DNA of 23,941 bases. Origin: UMGS1781 sp964389545 (GTDB taxonomy: Bacteria; Bacillota; Clostridia; TANB77; CAG-508). Below, piece after piece: positions 16,529-23,941 of this stretch. The notes below the pieces were generated by a model, which was not told where the DNA came from, did not search any database, and was given only the letters and a program-made list of their open reading frames with translations. The stretch is from the NCBI GenBank assembly GCA_964389545.1, contig CAYMDN010000019.1, forward strand, positions 1-23,941, written 5' to 3'. The translations under genes and the position numbers were made by a program. The first letter of the stretch is position 1. Each line of letters starts with the position of its first letter.

Positions 16529-18092
16529 CTATAAGCTCCTTTATATAATTATATAATTCTATATCTTTTTGTTTTAATAATTCTGCATTCGTAAAGTATG
16601 TAGCAAATCCCTCACTAAAATACTCACCTAATACTCTGTAATTAAATTCCTTTGTATTAGTATTATATCTTTCATTTCCATACATATCAAAGTTATAAAT
16701 TCTGCCCTGGTATTCTGATATAAATTTATCATTTTCTATTATATCAATTGGCTCAGTATAATCATTTACTGTTTTTGCCATTAATATATCCATTTCTGAT
16801 ATATTATTTTTTATAACATTAATAAATTTATCATCTTTAAATATGTTATATTTTGTTTCTACTGCATGTCCTATCTCATGTATTATCTCATATTTTGTAG
16901 GATTTTTCAATAAATGAATAATATTATTTTTTCTATCATAAGCACTTTTATCTGATTCTTCTAAGATTTTTGTATCTTTTAAAACATTTTGAACTTTACT
17001 CGGCATACTTTCTATTGTTTTGTCTGTATCGTTTTTTGTTTCTTTTTCTTGTCTTTCTATAACATTTACAAATCTGTTTTTCCATTCATTATATTGTATA
17101 TTGCTAGGCACATAATAAGTTCTTCCCTGTGTATTTCTTGCTGCTCTTTCTCCAAATTCAAACTCATCTTTAAAATATGGAGCTGTTACTGTTCTACAAC
17201 GGATATGAAATGGAGGAGCTGTTTCCCCCTCTTTATAGTCGCTCATATCAAATACAGTTCCGTCCATTTCTCTACAAGTTTCAGATGTATGCGAATCTAA
17301 TGTAGCAACATTTTCGTATTTTTGTACCCATAAATCTTTAAAACATTTTTTCCTTGCATTACTCGCAAAAAAAGCTGATTCTGACATTACTAGGGTTGCT
17401 GCTTTATTTTTACTAACATTAAAATCTTTTGAAAGTTTTTCTATTGTTTTATCTGGCCCATAACCTCTTATAATTGACTGTGTTATTTCTGTTTGCAATG
17501 TAGATATTAAAGACTTTTTATTCTTCCATATTCTATCACTAAAAGTCATGTTATCGGTTGTCCAGGGTTTAGATAATACTTTTTTTATTGTATTCGTATC
17601 TAATGCAGCAATATTAAAAGCTACATTGTTTCCTTTTTGTATTTCATAAGCTAACTTATAATATGTGTCTTGATATGTATTAAGTATGAATTCTGCTGTT
17701 TTTATTTGTTCATTATGTGATAATTTTTCTACTTGATGCTGTATTTGTAACTGTATTTCTTCTAATCTTGATATATGAACTTTACTACTTGCATTTTCTA
17801 ATTCTTTTTGCCATATTAAGTCTGTTCCATTTTCTTGCCCATATTTAATATACTCATCTATATCCCATTTTAACTCTTTCAATTCACTTGCATTTAACCA
17901 TTGTTTTGCTTCTTTTAATGTAATTTGATTATTTACAGCAAATCTTGTAAGCCAGCTTTGCGTTTCTTTTTTTATTTCTTTTAGCGCTTTGTCATATTCT
18001 TCTTTTAATTGTTCTACATATTTTGCCTCATTTAACATTTGAGCTTTTTCTAATTCTTCGACTCTTTTAGCCCAATATTCACTATTTTTCAT
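16521..18092 (-). CDS. Minor head (MuF/SPP1 gp7) protein with C-terminal HExxH metallopeptidase-like domain
   Basis: The 523-residue protein has two parts. Residues 1-320 form an SPP1 gp7/Mu F module: a helical N-terminus, then FNVSKNKAATLVMSESAFFA, LDSHTSETCREMDGTVF and PPFHIRCRTVTAP, the conserved cysteine/His region. After a short linker, residues 350-523 carry IIHEIGHAVETKYN (HExxH, His405, Glu406, His409) and, about 80 residues on, GEYFSEGFATYF (Glu490 or Glu494 as third ligand). This layout resembles anthrax-lethal-factor-like (ATLF) metallopeptidases. MuF proteins are packaged in the head, and some are known polymorphic toxins with C-terminal effector domains. The target is unknown. 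The ATG overlaps the portal stop (TAATG). Confidence 0.88.
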   Translation of the reverse strand: MKNSEYWAKRVEELEKAQMLNEAKYVEQLKEEYDKALKEIKKETQSWLTRFAVNNQITLKEAKQWLNASELKELKWDIDEYIKYGQENGTDLIWQKELENASSKVHISRLEEIQLQIQHQVEKLSHNEQIKTAEFILNTYQDTYYKLAYEIQKGNNVAFNIAALDTNTIKKVLSKPWTTDNMTFSDRIWKNKKSLISTLQTEITQSIIRGYGPDKTIEKLSKDFNVSKNKAATLVMSESAFFASNARKKCFKDLWVQKYENVATLDSHTSETCREMDGTVFDMSDYKEGETAPPFHIRCRTVTAPYFKDEFEFGERAARNTQGRTYYVPSNIQYNEWKNRFVNVIERQEKETKNDTDKTIESMPSKVQNVLKDTKILEESDKSAYDRKNNIIHLLKNPTKYEIIHEIGHAVETKYNIFKDDKFINVIKNNISEMDILMAKTVNDYTEPIDIIENDKFISEYQGRIYNFDMYGNERYNTNTKEFNYRVLGEYFSEGFATYFTNAELLKQKDIELYNYIKELIDG

Positions 18093-19636
18093 TATTGACC
18101 ACCAACTTTTGCTGGATCATTTCCATTTGCATTATTTCCTAATTCTTTAATTAGTTTTGAATATTCGCTTTCATTTTCTCTTTCTGCCTCTTTCTTTTCA
18201 TCTTGTATTTTATTTTTTTCATCATCTATGTTATCTACATAAGGATGTTTTGCAAGTATGCTATCTAAACTTAGTATTTCTAAACTGTTTACACAGTTTT
18301 CTATCAATTCTTTTTCATTTATAGTCATAGTTTTATTAAATACAAATTCTACTTCATTATTAGAAAAATCTTTATTTTCTTTTATTGCTATCCATTCGTC
18401 AATAAAAGATTTAAAATATTCTAAACTACTTTTAAATTCTGTTTCAATATTACTACAGTCTAAATCTAGGTCTGCATATAGTTGTTTAAGTGCTACTCCT
18501 GATTCTTGAGTTCCAAATTTTTCGCTTTGTGTATCTACACCAGAACCACCCTCATATATATCTTTTCTTAATTGTTCTATAAAACTTTTAAAAGCTTCAA
18601 TATTTAATTCTATATTTTTTCTGTCATACTCTCCATCACTATCTAAAAATATTGTGCAAAATGTTGCTAAATTTTTTGCAAATGTTCCTGCTTCTTGCTG
18701 ATAATTTTTTACAACATTTACTCCGTCTGGAGCTTCATATATTGCATCCCCAATTTTGGAACATAACTCATCATAACAGTCTAACATAGACTTTAAGAAA
18801 TGTATCAATGGCATTTCATCGCCATTATATTTAAAATATATAAATGGAATTCCTTTTTTCCATTTTTGCACTTTTCCATTTACTATAAAATGTCCTAATA
18901 CTGATATTCCCTCTGTATCTTTGCCAATTATAAATTGTTTCCTTTTTTCAACCTCTTCAACATCTTCTATTAAATGGTCTGCATCATAAATATAGTATCG
19001 GACACCATCTTTGTCATAATATTCTGCCTTTGTTTTTATGTCTTTTGTATCTTCTGTTGTACATACCTCAACATCATAAAACATTATAAGTGCATCTAAT
19101 ACCTCATGCTCTTCGTCTTCCCATATAGGTACAATTCTTGTTGCATATCTTAAACGAACTTTAAAATCTCCGCTTTCATCAATATATAATTGCCACCAGC
19201 CTATTGCTCTTTTTACTGCCTCTATCAATGTATATTTTAATCTTTTATGCATTTTATTATTAAATATATCTTTTAGTATTTTTTTGTAGTTCTCGTCTTC
19301 ATCTTGACCTTTTTCTACAACTTGCTTAATAGTAGGTTTTTTCCTGATTAAATACCCTGCTTTTTGATTTATCATTTTGTATAAAATAGGATGATTTAAT
19401 TTATAGTTTTTAGCATGTGGAGATACTTTTTCATTTCCATGTTCATCAATATAAATTCTTTCCTTATTATTTATATCTCCGTCATTTTTATAATATTTAC
19501 TTCCTATTAGCATTTCTTTATATTCTTTTGACTGTTTGAAATCTTTAATTTGTGTATCAATAAATTTTGAAAGCACCATTCCTTTTTTAGCACCTTCTTT
19601 TAGAATAAAATCAATTTTTTCTAATTCGGTTATCAT
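18092..19636 (-). CDS. Portal protein (SPP1 gp6-like)
   Basis: From ATG at 19636 (site AAAGGAGGAGGCATATAGA, one base after the terminase stop) the product is 514 residues. It shows the SPP1 gp6 pattern: a helical N-terminus, NYKLNHPILYKMINQKAGYL with KPTIK, AIGWWQLYIDESGDFK, and a C-terminal STKLQ-type helical region (KFGTQESGVALKQLYADLDL). The C-terminal tail is Lys/Glu-rich. A start at 19675 would overlap the terminase gene and has no site. The portal forms the dodecameric DNA gate and partners with the terminase and MuF protein. Confidence 0.93.
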   Translation of the reverse strand: MITELEKIDFILKEGAKKGMVLSKFIDTQIKDFKQSKEYKEMLIGSKYYKNDGDINNKERIYIDEHGNEKVSPHAKNYKLNHPILYKMINQKAGYLIRKKPTIKQVVEKGQDEDENYKKILKDIFNNKMHKRLKYTLIEAVKRAIGWWQLYIDESGDFKVRLRYATRIVPIWEDEEHEVLDALIMFYDVEVCTTEDTKDIKTKAEYYDKDGVRYYIYDADHLIEDVEEVEKRKQFIIGKDTEGISVLGHFIVNGKVQKWKKGIPFIYFKYNGDEMPLIHFLKSMLDCYDELCSKIGDAIYEAPDGVNVVKNYQQEAGTFAKNLATFCTIFLDSDGEYDRKNIELNIEAFKSFIEQLRKDIYEGGSGVDTQSEKFGTQESGVALKQLYADLDLDCSNIETEFKSSLEYFKSFIDEWIAIKENKDFSNNEVEFVFNKTMTINEKELIENCVNSLEILSLDSILAKHPYVDNIDDEKNKIQDEKKEAERENESEYSKLIKELGNNANGNDPAKVGGQ

Positions 19637-19637
19637 T

Positions 19638-21103
19638 CTATATGCCTCCTCCTTTATAATTACTGAAATATGCACCTTTCTTTTTAATTGGGAATATTGT
19701 TTGTAATAAGTATCTTAAAGCATCTAACGCATGGTCATTTTCTTTTACAGGTTTGTCCTCTCCTTTTTCTTGTGCCTTAACATCCCATATATAACTGTCA
19801 AATTCTCTCAATAGTTCTGGGCATTTTTCCCTAACAATATGTATTCTTTCTTGATCTAAAAAAGACAGTACCAAATTGATACCGTCAATAACTGCATTAT
19901 CAGCTTCTTTTACATTTATATTATTTTGTTTGAATAAATTTATTAGTGATGTTGCGCTAGGGTCTATTATTGTTTTTCTTATATTTAAGTCATCTATGAA
20001 TTTCAAATAATCTTTAAGGAATATTGTATCAGTTTTTAACTTCTTTTCTTTTTTCTTACTATCTATTCCTTTGTTGTAATATTCTTTTAAAATCCATATA
20101 TGAGGTTTATCCTCAATAAAATTAACTCCACATAATAAGAATACTTGTGGATTATTAATTCCATAGTCACTTGCGACATAGTAATACTCAAATTTATTAG
20201 GTACATCTTGTTTATTTATACAATGTCTTTCTCTACTAAAATTATGATATATTACTCCCTCAGCTAATACCCATAACCCTAAGATGTATCTTTTAAAGAA
20301 AACTCCTACAAAGTTTGTTCTATATCTTTCTTTTACCTCTTCTGATAAACTCAAGTTGTCATCCATTGTAAAATGTAAATATATAAGTTTCTTTAATGTT
20401 TCTCCATTTTGTATTAGTTCTTCTTGTTGTTGTTTAGTTAAATATCCAACACTCTTATTTATCCAATTAACCTTAAACCAATGATTAGGTCCTTCTGGGT
20501 TACAGTTAAACCAATATTTTGAACCGTCAACAGAGCAACGAGCAATTGCTTGATTTACAAATGATTCTGGCATCAATGCAACCTCATCTAAAAATACACC
20601 TGCTGCTGTAATACCTTGTACTAAGTCTTGTGATCTTTCATCTTTACCACCAAAAATATAATAATAATTTATTTTTTCGCCTTTACTTATTTCTACTAGG
20701 TTGTCTGTTCTTCTTTCTTTTGTTTTATATCCCTGTGCTTTGAGCATTAATTTAAGCCAAAAAAGAACATTCCTCCTGAATGCTCCGTACGGTCTTACCT
20801 GCCATAATAAAATTTTGTCCGATTAAATTTTGTCATAGACCATAAAACAAATGACAATGACATCGAAACAGTTTTTCCAGAACGAATTGCACCATCTGCA
20901 ATAATACCGTCCATATCCTTTACTGGGCTATTATCACACCACCAATTCAATACTTTTTTCTGTTTCTTACTAAATTTTTGAAATTTGAAAACAGTACCAT
21001 TAATTATTTTTTTTCGTAATGTGATAGCATTTTTCATTACGAGTTTTTTTAGATTAGAAATTCTTTCATCAAGAGTATTACTTTTGCTCTGTTTCTTGCT
21101 CAT
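19638..21103 (-). CDS. Terminase large subunit, read through two +1 shifts at CGG
   Basis: This is a packaging ATPase-nuclease of PBSX XtmB type. Frame zero stops at 20795, after 102 residues, and the remainder opens in another frame. Skipping C at 20821 and C at 20787 gives one protein of about 487 residues whose join reads FN-GQNFIMAGKTV-GAFRRNVLFW, as expected for the family. Motifs: Walker A GAIRSGKT (residues 71-78), Walker B VFLDE (about 172), and nuclease aspartates in VASDYG (312), IIDPS (380) and DHALDALR (456, 460). All catalytic residues are intact and the frame is clean outside the two sites, which argues against decay. The ATG at 21103 overlaps the small-subunit gene by 26 bases and has only a weak site, suggesting coupling. 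Confidence 0.87.
20784..20787 (-). promoter_or_regulatory. +1 frameshift site CGGA in terminase large subunit (second)
   Basis: In the frame entered after the first shift, the reading is ACC GTA CGG A. Skipping C20787 gives GKTV-GAFRRNV. Without it the frame runs SIQEECSFLA and stops 27 bases on. The second site lies only 34 bases downstream of the first, so both must be decoded for a full-length protein. Confidence 0.78.
20818..20821 (-). promoter_or_regulatory. +1 frameshift site CGGA in terminase large subunit (first)
   Basis: The reading is TTT AAT CGG A. Skipping C20821 gives FN-GQNFIMAGKT. Frame zero instead runs RTKFYYGR and stops at TAA 20795-20797. Confidence 0.8.
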
Positions 21104-21810
21104 AATCGTCCCATGTACTTTCTACACTATTTTCTAGTGCCTCAATAAAACTATTATCTGTTATATTGTCATTTTCTGATGCTCCATCTTTTGCTGCTTC
21201 TCTTTCTAATCTAATCAATTCAATTTCTAATCTTCTGTCATCATTTTCAATTTTATGTAGGCTATCTATACATCTTCTTTTTTGCTCTTGTACTCTTGAA
21301 AGCGAATCATCTAATTTTTGTAATAAATTTATAGTATTTGTTGCATGTGTAGAGGTTCCTGTTTCCTCTGAATTATTATGTTTAGTAATATATTCTACAG
21401 TCATTTCTTTATTCTTTTTTTGTAAATTTTCTATTTTCTTTGTTATTCTGAATTCTCTTACTATAAGCATTTTATATTGCTTTTTTAGTTCTGTAGTTTT
21501 ATCTATTATATTGCAACTTTGATATAATAATCTTTCCTCTTCACTTAATTCATTTAACAATATTGTTTCGTATTCTCCGAGTAGTTACTGCATTCTTATT
21601 ACCTTTTTTAGCTCCTTTTCCACCTTTGTTATTCTTAGCATTTTTATTGCCCTTTTGTGCTTTTCCTTTATTGCTTTTTCTTTTCCACTTGTTTTTTTGA
21701 ATAATCCATTTCATTTTATTAGGTGTTATACTGTATTTTTCTTGTAACTGCTTATATGTGGAGCCAGCCATATAATCCTTTTTTAACTTTTCCATTTCTT
21801 CATCTGTCAC
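21078..21810 (-). CDS. Terminase small subunit, read through a +1 shift at CGG
   Basis: This DNA-recognition subunit of the packaging motor appears split into an 86-residue frame (21810-21550) and a 160-residue frame (21560-21078). Skipping C at 21579 joins them as KKGNKNAVTT-GEYETILLNE and LSEEERLLY, the conserved hinge of this family (NAVTTGE-x-ET), giving about 243 residues. Residues 1-45 contain a helix-turn-helix (MAGSTYKQLQEKYSITPNKM). Residues 45-77 are Lys/Asn/Gly-rich, and the C-terminal half is coiled coil (LQKLDDSLSRVQEQKRR). The start is GTG at 21810 with GGAGGTGGGTGAG upstream; the closer ATG is out of frame. It overlaps the large-subunit gene by 26 bases. Confidence 0.87.
21576..21579 (-). 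promoter_or_regulatory. +1 frameshift site CGGA in terminase small subunit
   Basis: The reading is ACT ACT CGG A. Skipping C21579 gives VTT-GEYETI. Frame zero reads RRIRNNIVK and stops at TGA 21550-21552. Confidence 0.82.
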
Positions 21811-21838
21811 AGCATCTCACCCACCTCCATATTTATTT

Positions 21839-21859
21839 TTTTGAAACTTGTATTCAAAA
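21839..21859. repeat. Inverted repeat upstream of the terminase genes
   Basis: TTTTGAA and TTCAAAA form a perfect 7-base palindrome around a 7-base spacer, in the 85-base gap before the terminase small subunit. It could be an operator or a small hairpin. There is no T-run on the minus-strand exit side, so it is not a terminator for the operon. AT-rich chance occurrence is possible. Confidence 0.3.
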
Positions 21860-21895
21860 TTTGACTGTACTATAATGCGAGTGAAAAAAACAACT

Positions 21896-23260
21896 TTATT
21901 TTCTCTTGTTTTGCTCATTTAAAACTGCTTGTACTATTCTTTCATGTTTATTATGTCTATAATTTCCAGGATACTCCATATTAAATTCAATACTCAGTGC
22001 TTCCTTATATGTTTTTAACTCTAATTTTTTCGGTTTTTGACAAATTGCATACAACTGAGATTTTAAACTATCAATGACATTTACTTCATCAAAATACTTT
22101 TTACATAAATTTTCTAACATCTGTGCATCATTAAATTTTTGCATTGTCCAAACACCTTTTCTAAATGTTGCACAAAATTTGTCTTTATCTAAAAATTGTA
22201 CATATCTATTTCCGTCGGCACTTATATCTCGGTCCTTTGTAACAAATTTTAAATTTCTTGTTGCTGTAAAAAAAATTCCATTATCTTTGCATAAACTATT
22301 ACATACAGTTAATACATAATGTTCAAAATCCAGGCTCGTTATACTATTTAATACACTATCTAATATTACAACATCATATAATCCATTTTTATTTATATCT
22401 TTACTAACCTCTGCTATATCTTTTACTACTTGCCTAATATCTAAGTTTTCTGTTCCCGGTTTCTTTAAGTGTGGTTCATAAGCTAATATCTGAAACCCCA
22501 TATTTTTTAACCTAGTTGCATATTCTTTTTTACCTGCTCCAAAATCAATTATTCTTTGATTTTTATTAATTTTAGGTAAAATATAATTTTCATATAGGCT
22601 CGAATGGATTCTTCCATTTCTATTCATCTGGCAATATGTTTGATTATATGCTTTTATTCCTAATGCTTCATAATTGTATGTACCATAGTCTATTTTCATA
22701 TATTCTGCAAATTCCTTAGCTTTTTGATTAGTCATCTTATATGCCAAACAAGAAATATTTAATTGCTTACAAGCAATAGCATAATCGTTATTATGTATTA
22801 TATTTCCTCTTTCATCTATAATAATACTATCAAAAGCCCCATATTTTGCAAGTAATCTGCAAATTTCCTTTAATACATTCCCATTTTTGCAAGTAATAAT
22901 TTCTATATCATTACAATTTACAGTATTAAATCCATATTCTAAATTATTTGCATTTTTTATAAATCCTCTTGAATTTTCTGTTTCAATACTGTTGTGCATT
23001 AAGTTAAATCTAATTTCATCATGTATTGCTATTTTACTTTTCATAATAAATGTTGGTACTTCTTTTATTCCAATTACTTTCATTGCTTTTGTTCTTTGAT
23101 GTCCTGCAATTAAAATACCATTTTCATTTGCAATTACAGGTTTACAAACTCCAAACTTACCTAGACTTTCTTTTAATTTATCAAAAGCTCCTTCTGATAT
23201 TTTACGAGGGTTATAATCAGCTTCTTGTAATTCTTTAATACTTTTTACTCTAAATTCCAT
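21896..23260 (-). CDS. ParB-like domain fused to a class I SAM methyltransferase
   Basis: In this 454-residue protein, residues 1-95 are a ParB/Srx-like N-terminal domain with the NPR motif (NPRKI) and GHQR (GILIAGHQRTKAM, 48-60). Residues 120-225 are an unrecognised linker domain. Residues 230-400 form a Rossmann methyltransferase: motif I IIDFGAGKKEY (237-247), an acidic end of strand 2 (AYEP) and YDVVILDSVLNS (295-306). There is no DPPY or NPPF motif, so a standard N6-adenine or N4-cytosine DNA methylase is unlikely. The C-terminus is short and basic. The ATG has AGGAGAATAGAAAA, 4 bases after the upstream ParB-like gene. Substrate unknown; DNA modification before packaging is inferred from position. 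Confidence 0.82.
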   Translation of the reverse strand: MEFRVKSIKELQEADYNPRKISEGAFDKLKESLGKFGVCKPVIANENGILIAGHQRTKAMKVIGIKEVPTFIMKSKIAIHDEIRFNLMHNSIETENSRGFIKNANNLEYGFNTVNCNDIEIITCKNGNVLKEICRLLAKYGAFDSIIIDERGNIIHNNDYAIACKQLNISCLAYKMTNQKAKEFAEYMKIDYGTYNYEALGIKAYNQTYCQMNRNGRIHSSLYENYILPKINKNQRIIDFGAGKKEYATRLKNMGFQILAYEPHLKKPGTENLDIRQVVKDIAEVSKDINKNGLYDVVILDSVLNSITSLDFEHYVLTVCNSLCKDNGIFFTATRNLKFVTKDRDISADGNRYVQFLDKDKFCATFRKGVWTMQKFNDAQMLENLCKKYFDEVNVIDSLKSQLYAICQKPKKLELKTYKEALSIEFNMEYPGNYRHNKHERIVQAVLNEQNKRK

Positions 23261-23264
23261 TTTT

Positions 23265-23831
23265 CTATTCTCCTAATAAAAATTTTACAAATCCATAACT
23301 CATTTTATATTCGTTTATATAGACTTCATATTTTTTATTAAGTAGCTCTATTTCCTCTGCTGTTATTGGAATTTTTTTATTTTCGTATTTTAAATATTCA
23401 AGAAACTCTTTCTCGCCATCGTCCGACAGTCTTTCCATTTCAAGTTCGTCTGGAATATCTATAAAATGTTCTAAATCAAAATTAAACTCTTCCATATCTA
23501 TATTTGCTATCTCTGACAATTCTTGCTCTAATAGTTCAATGTCCCATTCTGATTTTTCTGTAACCTTATTATCTACTAACCTAAATGCTTTTATTTGCTC
23601 TTCTGTTAGATCATCTGCAATTATACATGGTACTTTTTTTAATTTTAATAATTGACTGGCTTTATATCTTGTATGTCCTGTTACAATAACATAATTCCTA
23701 TCAATTACAATTGGAACCTTAAATCCAAATTTTCTTATTGATTCTGCAACATAAGGAACTGCAGCATCATTAACTCTTGGATTATTTTCGTATGGCTTTA
23801 TTTTTTGTATGTCTATCTCTTGAATGTTCAT
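23265..23831 (-). CDS. ParB/Srx-like nuclease-domain protein
   Basis: From ATG at 23831 (site GGAGGAGATTTT) the product is 188 residues. Residues 1-90 are a ParB-like domain with NNPR (NPRVNDAA), GHTR (VIVTGHTRYKASQLLKLKKV) and the following DNKVTE helix. The rest is acidic. In many phages this domain is fused to a DNA N6-adenine methylase; here no methylase part follows. The same frame is open upstream to the window edge without a stop, so a longer N-terminus cannot be excluded, but the strong ribosome binding site supports 23831. The 110 bases to the right edge show no other supportable feature. Confidence 0.8.
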   Translation of the reverse strand: MNIQEIDIQKIKPYENNPRVNDAAVPYVAESIRKFGFKVPIVIDRNYVIVTGHTRYKASQLLKLKKVPCIIADDLTEEQIKAFRLVDNKVTEKSEWDIELLEQELSEIANIDMEEFNFDLEHFIDIPDELEMERLSDDGEKEFLEYLKYENKKIPITAEEIELLNKKYEVYINEYKMSYGFVKFLLGE

Positions 23832-23941
23832 AAAATCTCCTCCATTCACATTTATTGTTTTTGTTATCCCTTTATAAATCCATACTTTATTATCTTTTTT
23901 GTTCCATTTAAAACTACATAAAATTACCCTATATAATACAA

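Noticed and set aside
20778..20784. Second terminase shift caused by an extra A at 20781 (GTA CGG AGC A TTC)
   Set aside because: That placement gives GKTVRSFRRNV, while skipping C20787 gives GKTVGAFRRNV. The latter has the expected glycine and matches the other three sites.
20748..20821. Intron or inserted element between the two terminase large-subunit frames
   Set aside because: The gap is under 80 bases and is fully coding once the two C bases are skipped. There is no room for an intron or element.
5418..21579. CGG reassigned to another amino acid (for example Trp or Gln)
   Set aside because: Any amino acid at CGG leaves the downstream frames wrong and ends at early stops in the terminase genes. 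Only a +1 shift restores the families.
19638..21810. Terminase genes as pseudogenes of a decaying prophage
   Set aside because: The only lesions are single extra C bases, all at in-frame CGGA. All motifs are intact, no other gene in the window is broken, and a fourth identical event occurs in the LysM gene. Decay would give varied lesions.
21865..21896. Promoter upstream of the terminase small subunit (TTGTTT ... TATAGT)
   Set aside because: The spacer is only 13 bases, too short for a sigma-70-type promoter. No better -35 was found at 16-18 bases.

Overview
The window is about 24 kb of very AT-rich DNA. It holds the packaging, head and tail genes of a contractile-tailed (myovirus-type, PBSX/Xkd-like) phage or prophage of a low-GC Firmicute (Clostridia or Bacilli). 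Evidence for this is strong GGAGG-type ribosome binding sites, A/T-rich codons, TGA used as a stop, and a gene order typical of such prophages. Every supported gene lies on the minus strand, so the operon reads from the right end to the left end. No tRNA, CRISPR array, IS element, integrase or lysis gene was seen. Both ends cut through the module: the tail fibre runs off the left edge.

Layout in transcription order (right to left). First come a ParB-like protein and a ParB-methyltransferase fusion (23831-21896). Next are the terminase small and large subunits (21810-19638), the portal (19636-18092), and a MuF minor head protein with a C-terminal HExxH metallopeptidase-like domain (18092-16521), followed by a 59-residue gene (16528-16349). 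A 187-base noncoding leader with a terminator, a promoter-like site, a predicted pseudoknot and a hairpin comes next (16348-16162). Then follow scaffold, decoration-like and major capsid genes (16161-14071), four to five head-tail joining genes and the tail terminator (14019-11704), sheath (11530-10235), tube (10215-9742), the tail assembly chaperone with its -1 frameshift (9698-9043), tape measure (9008-6063), the LysM protein XkdP (6063-5397), baseplate proteins XkdQ, R, S, T and U (5380-1601), and a tail-collar fibre (1596 to the edge).

The most striking observation concerns the codon CGG. Three conserved genes (terminase small subunit, terminase large subunit twice, LysM protein) appear broken or wrongly ended by one extra base. 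In all four cases the extra base is the C of an in-frame CGG followed by A. Skipping that C reads GGA (glycine) and restores the family sequence exactly: NAVTT-GEYETI, FN-GQNF, GKTV-GAFRRNV and LIYP-GQVLTIP. By eye I found about 44 CGG trinucleotides on the coding strand. Forty straddle codon boundaries and four are in frame, and all four in-frame ones are these frameshift sites. No CGG is read as arginine anywhere in the window. This points to systematic +1 decoding at CGGA (a hungry, unassigned CGG codon or a four-base-reading tRNA) rather than pseudogenes or random sequencing error. It is separate from the classical -1 shift on A AAA AAC in the tail assembly chaperone.

All product names rest on recognising protein families by eye. 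No database search was run.
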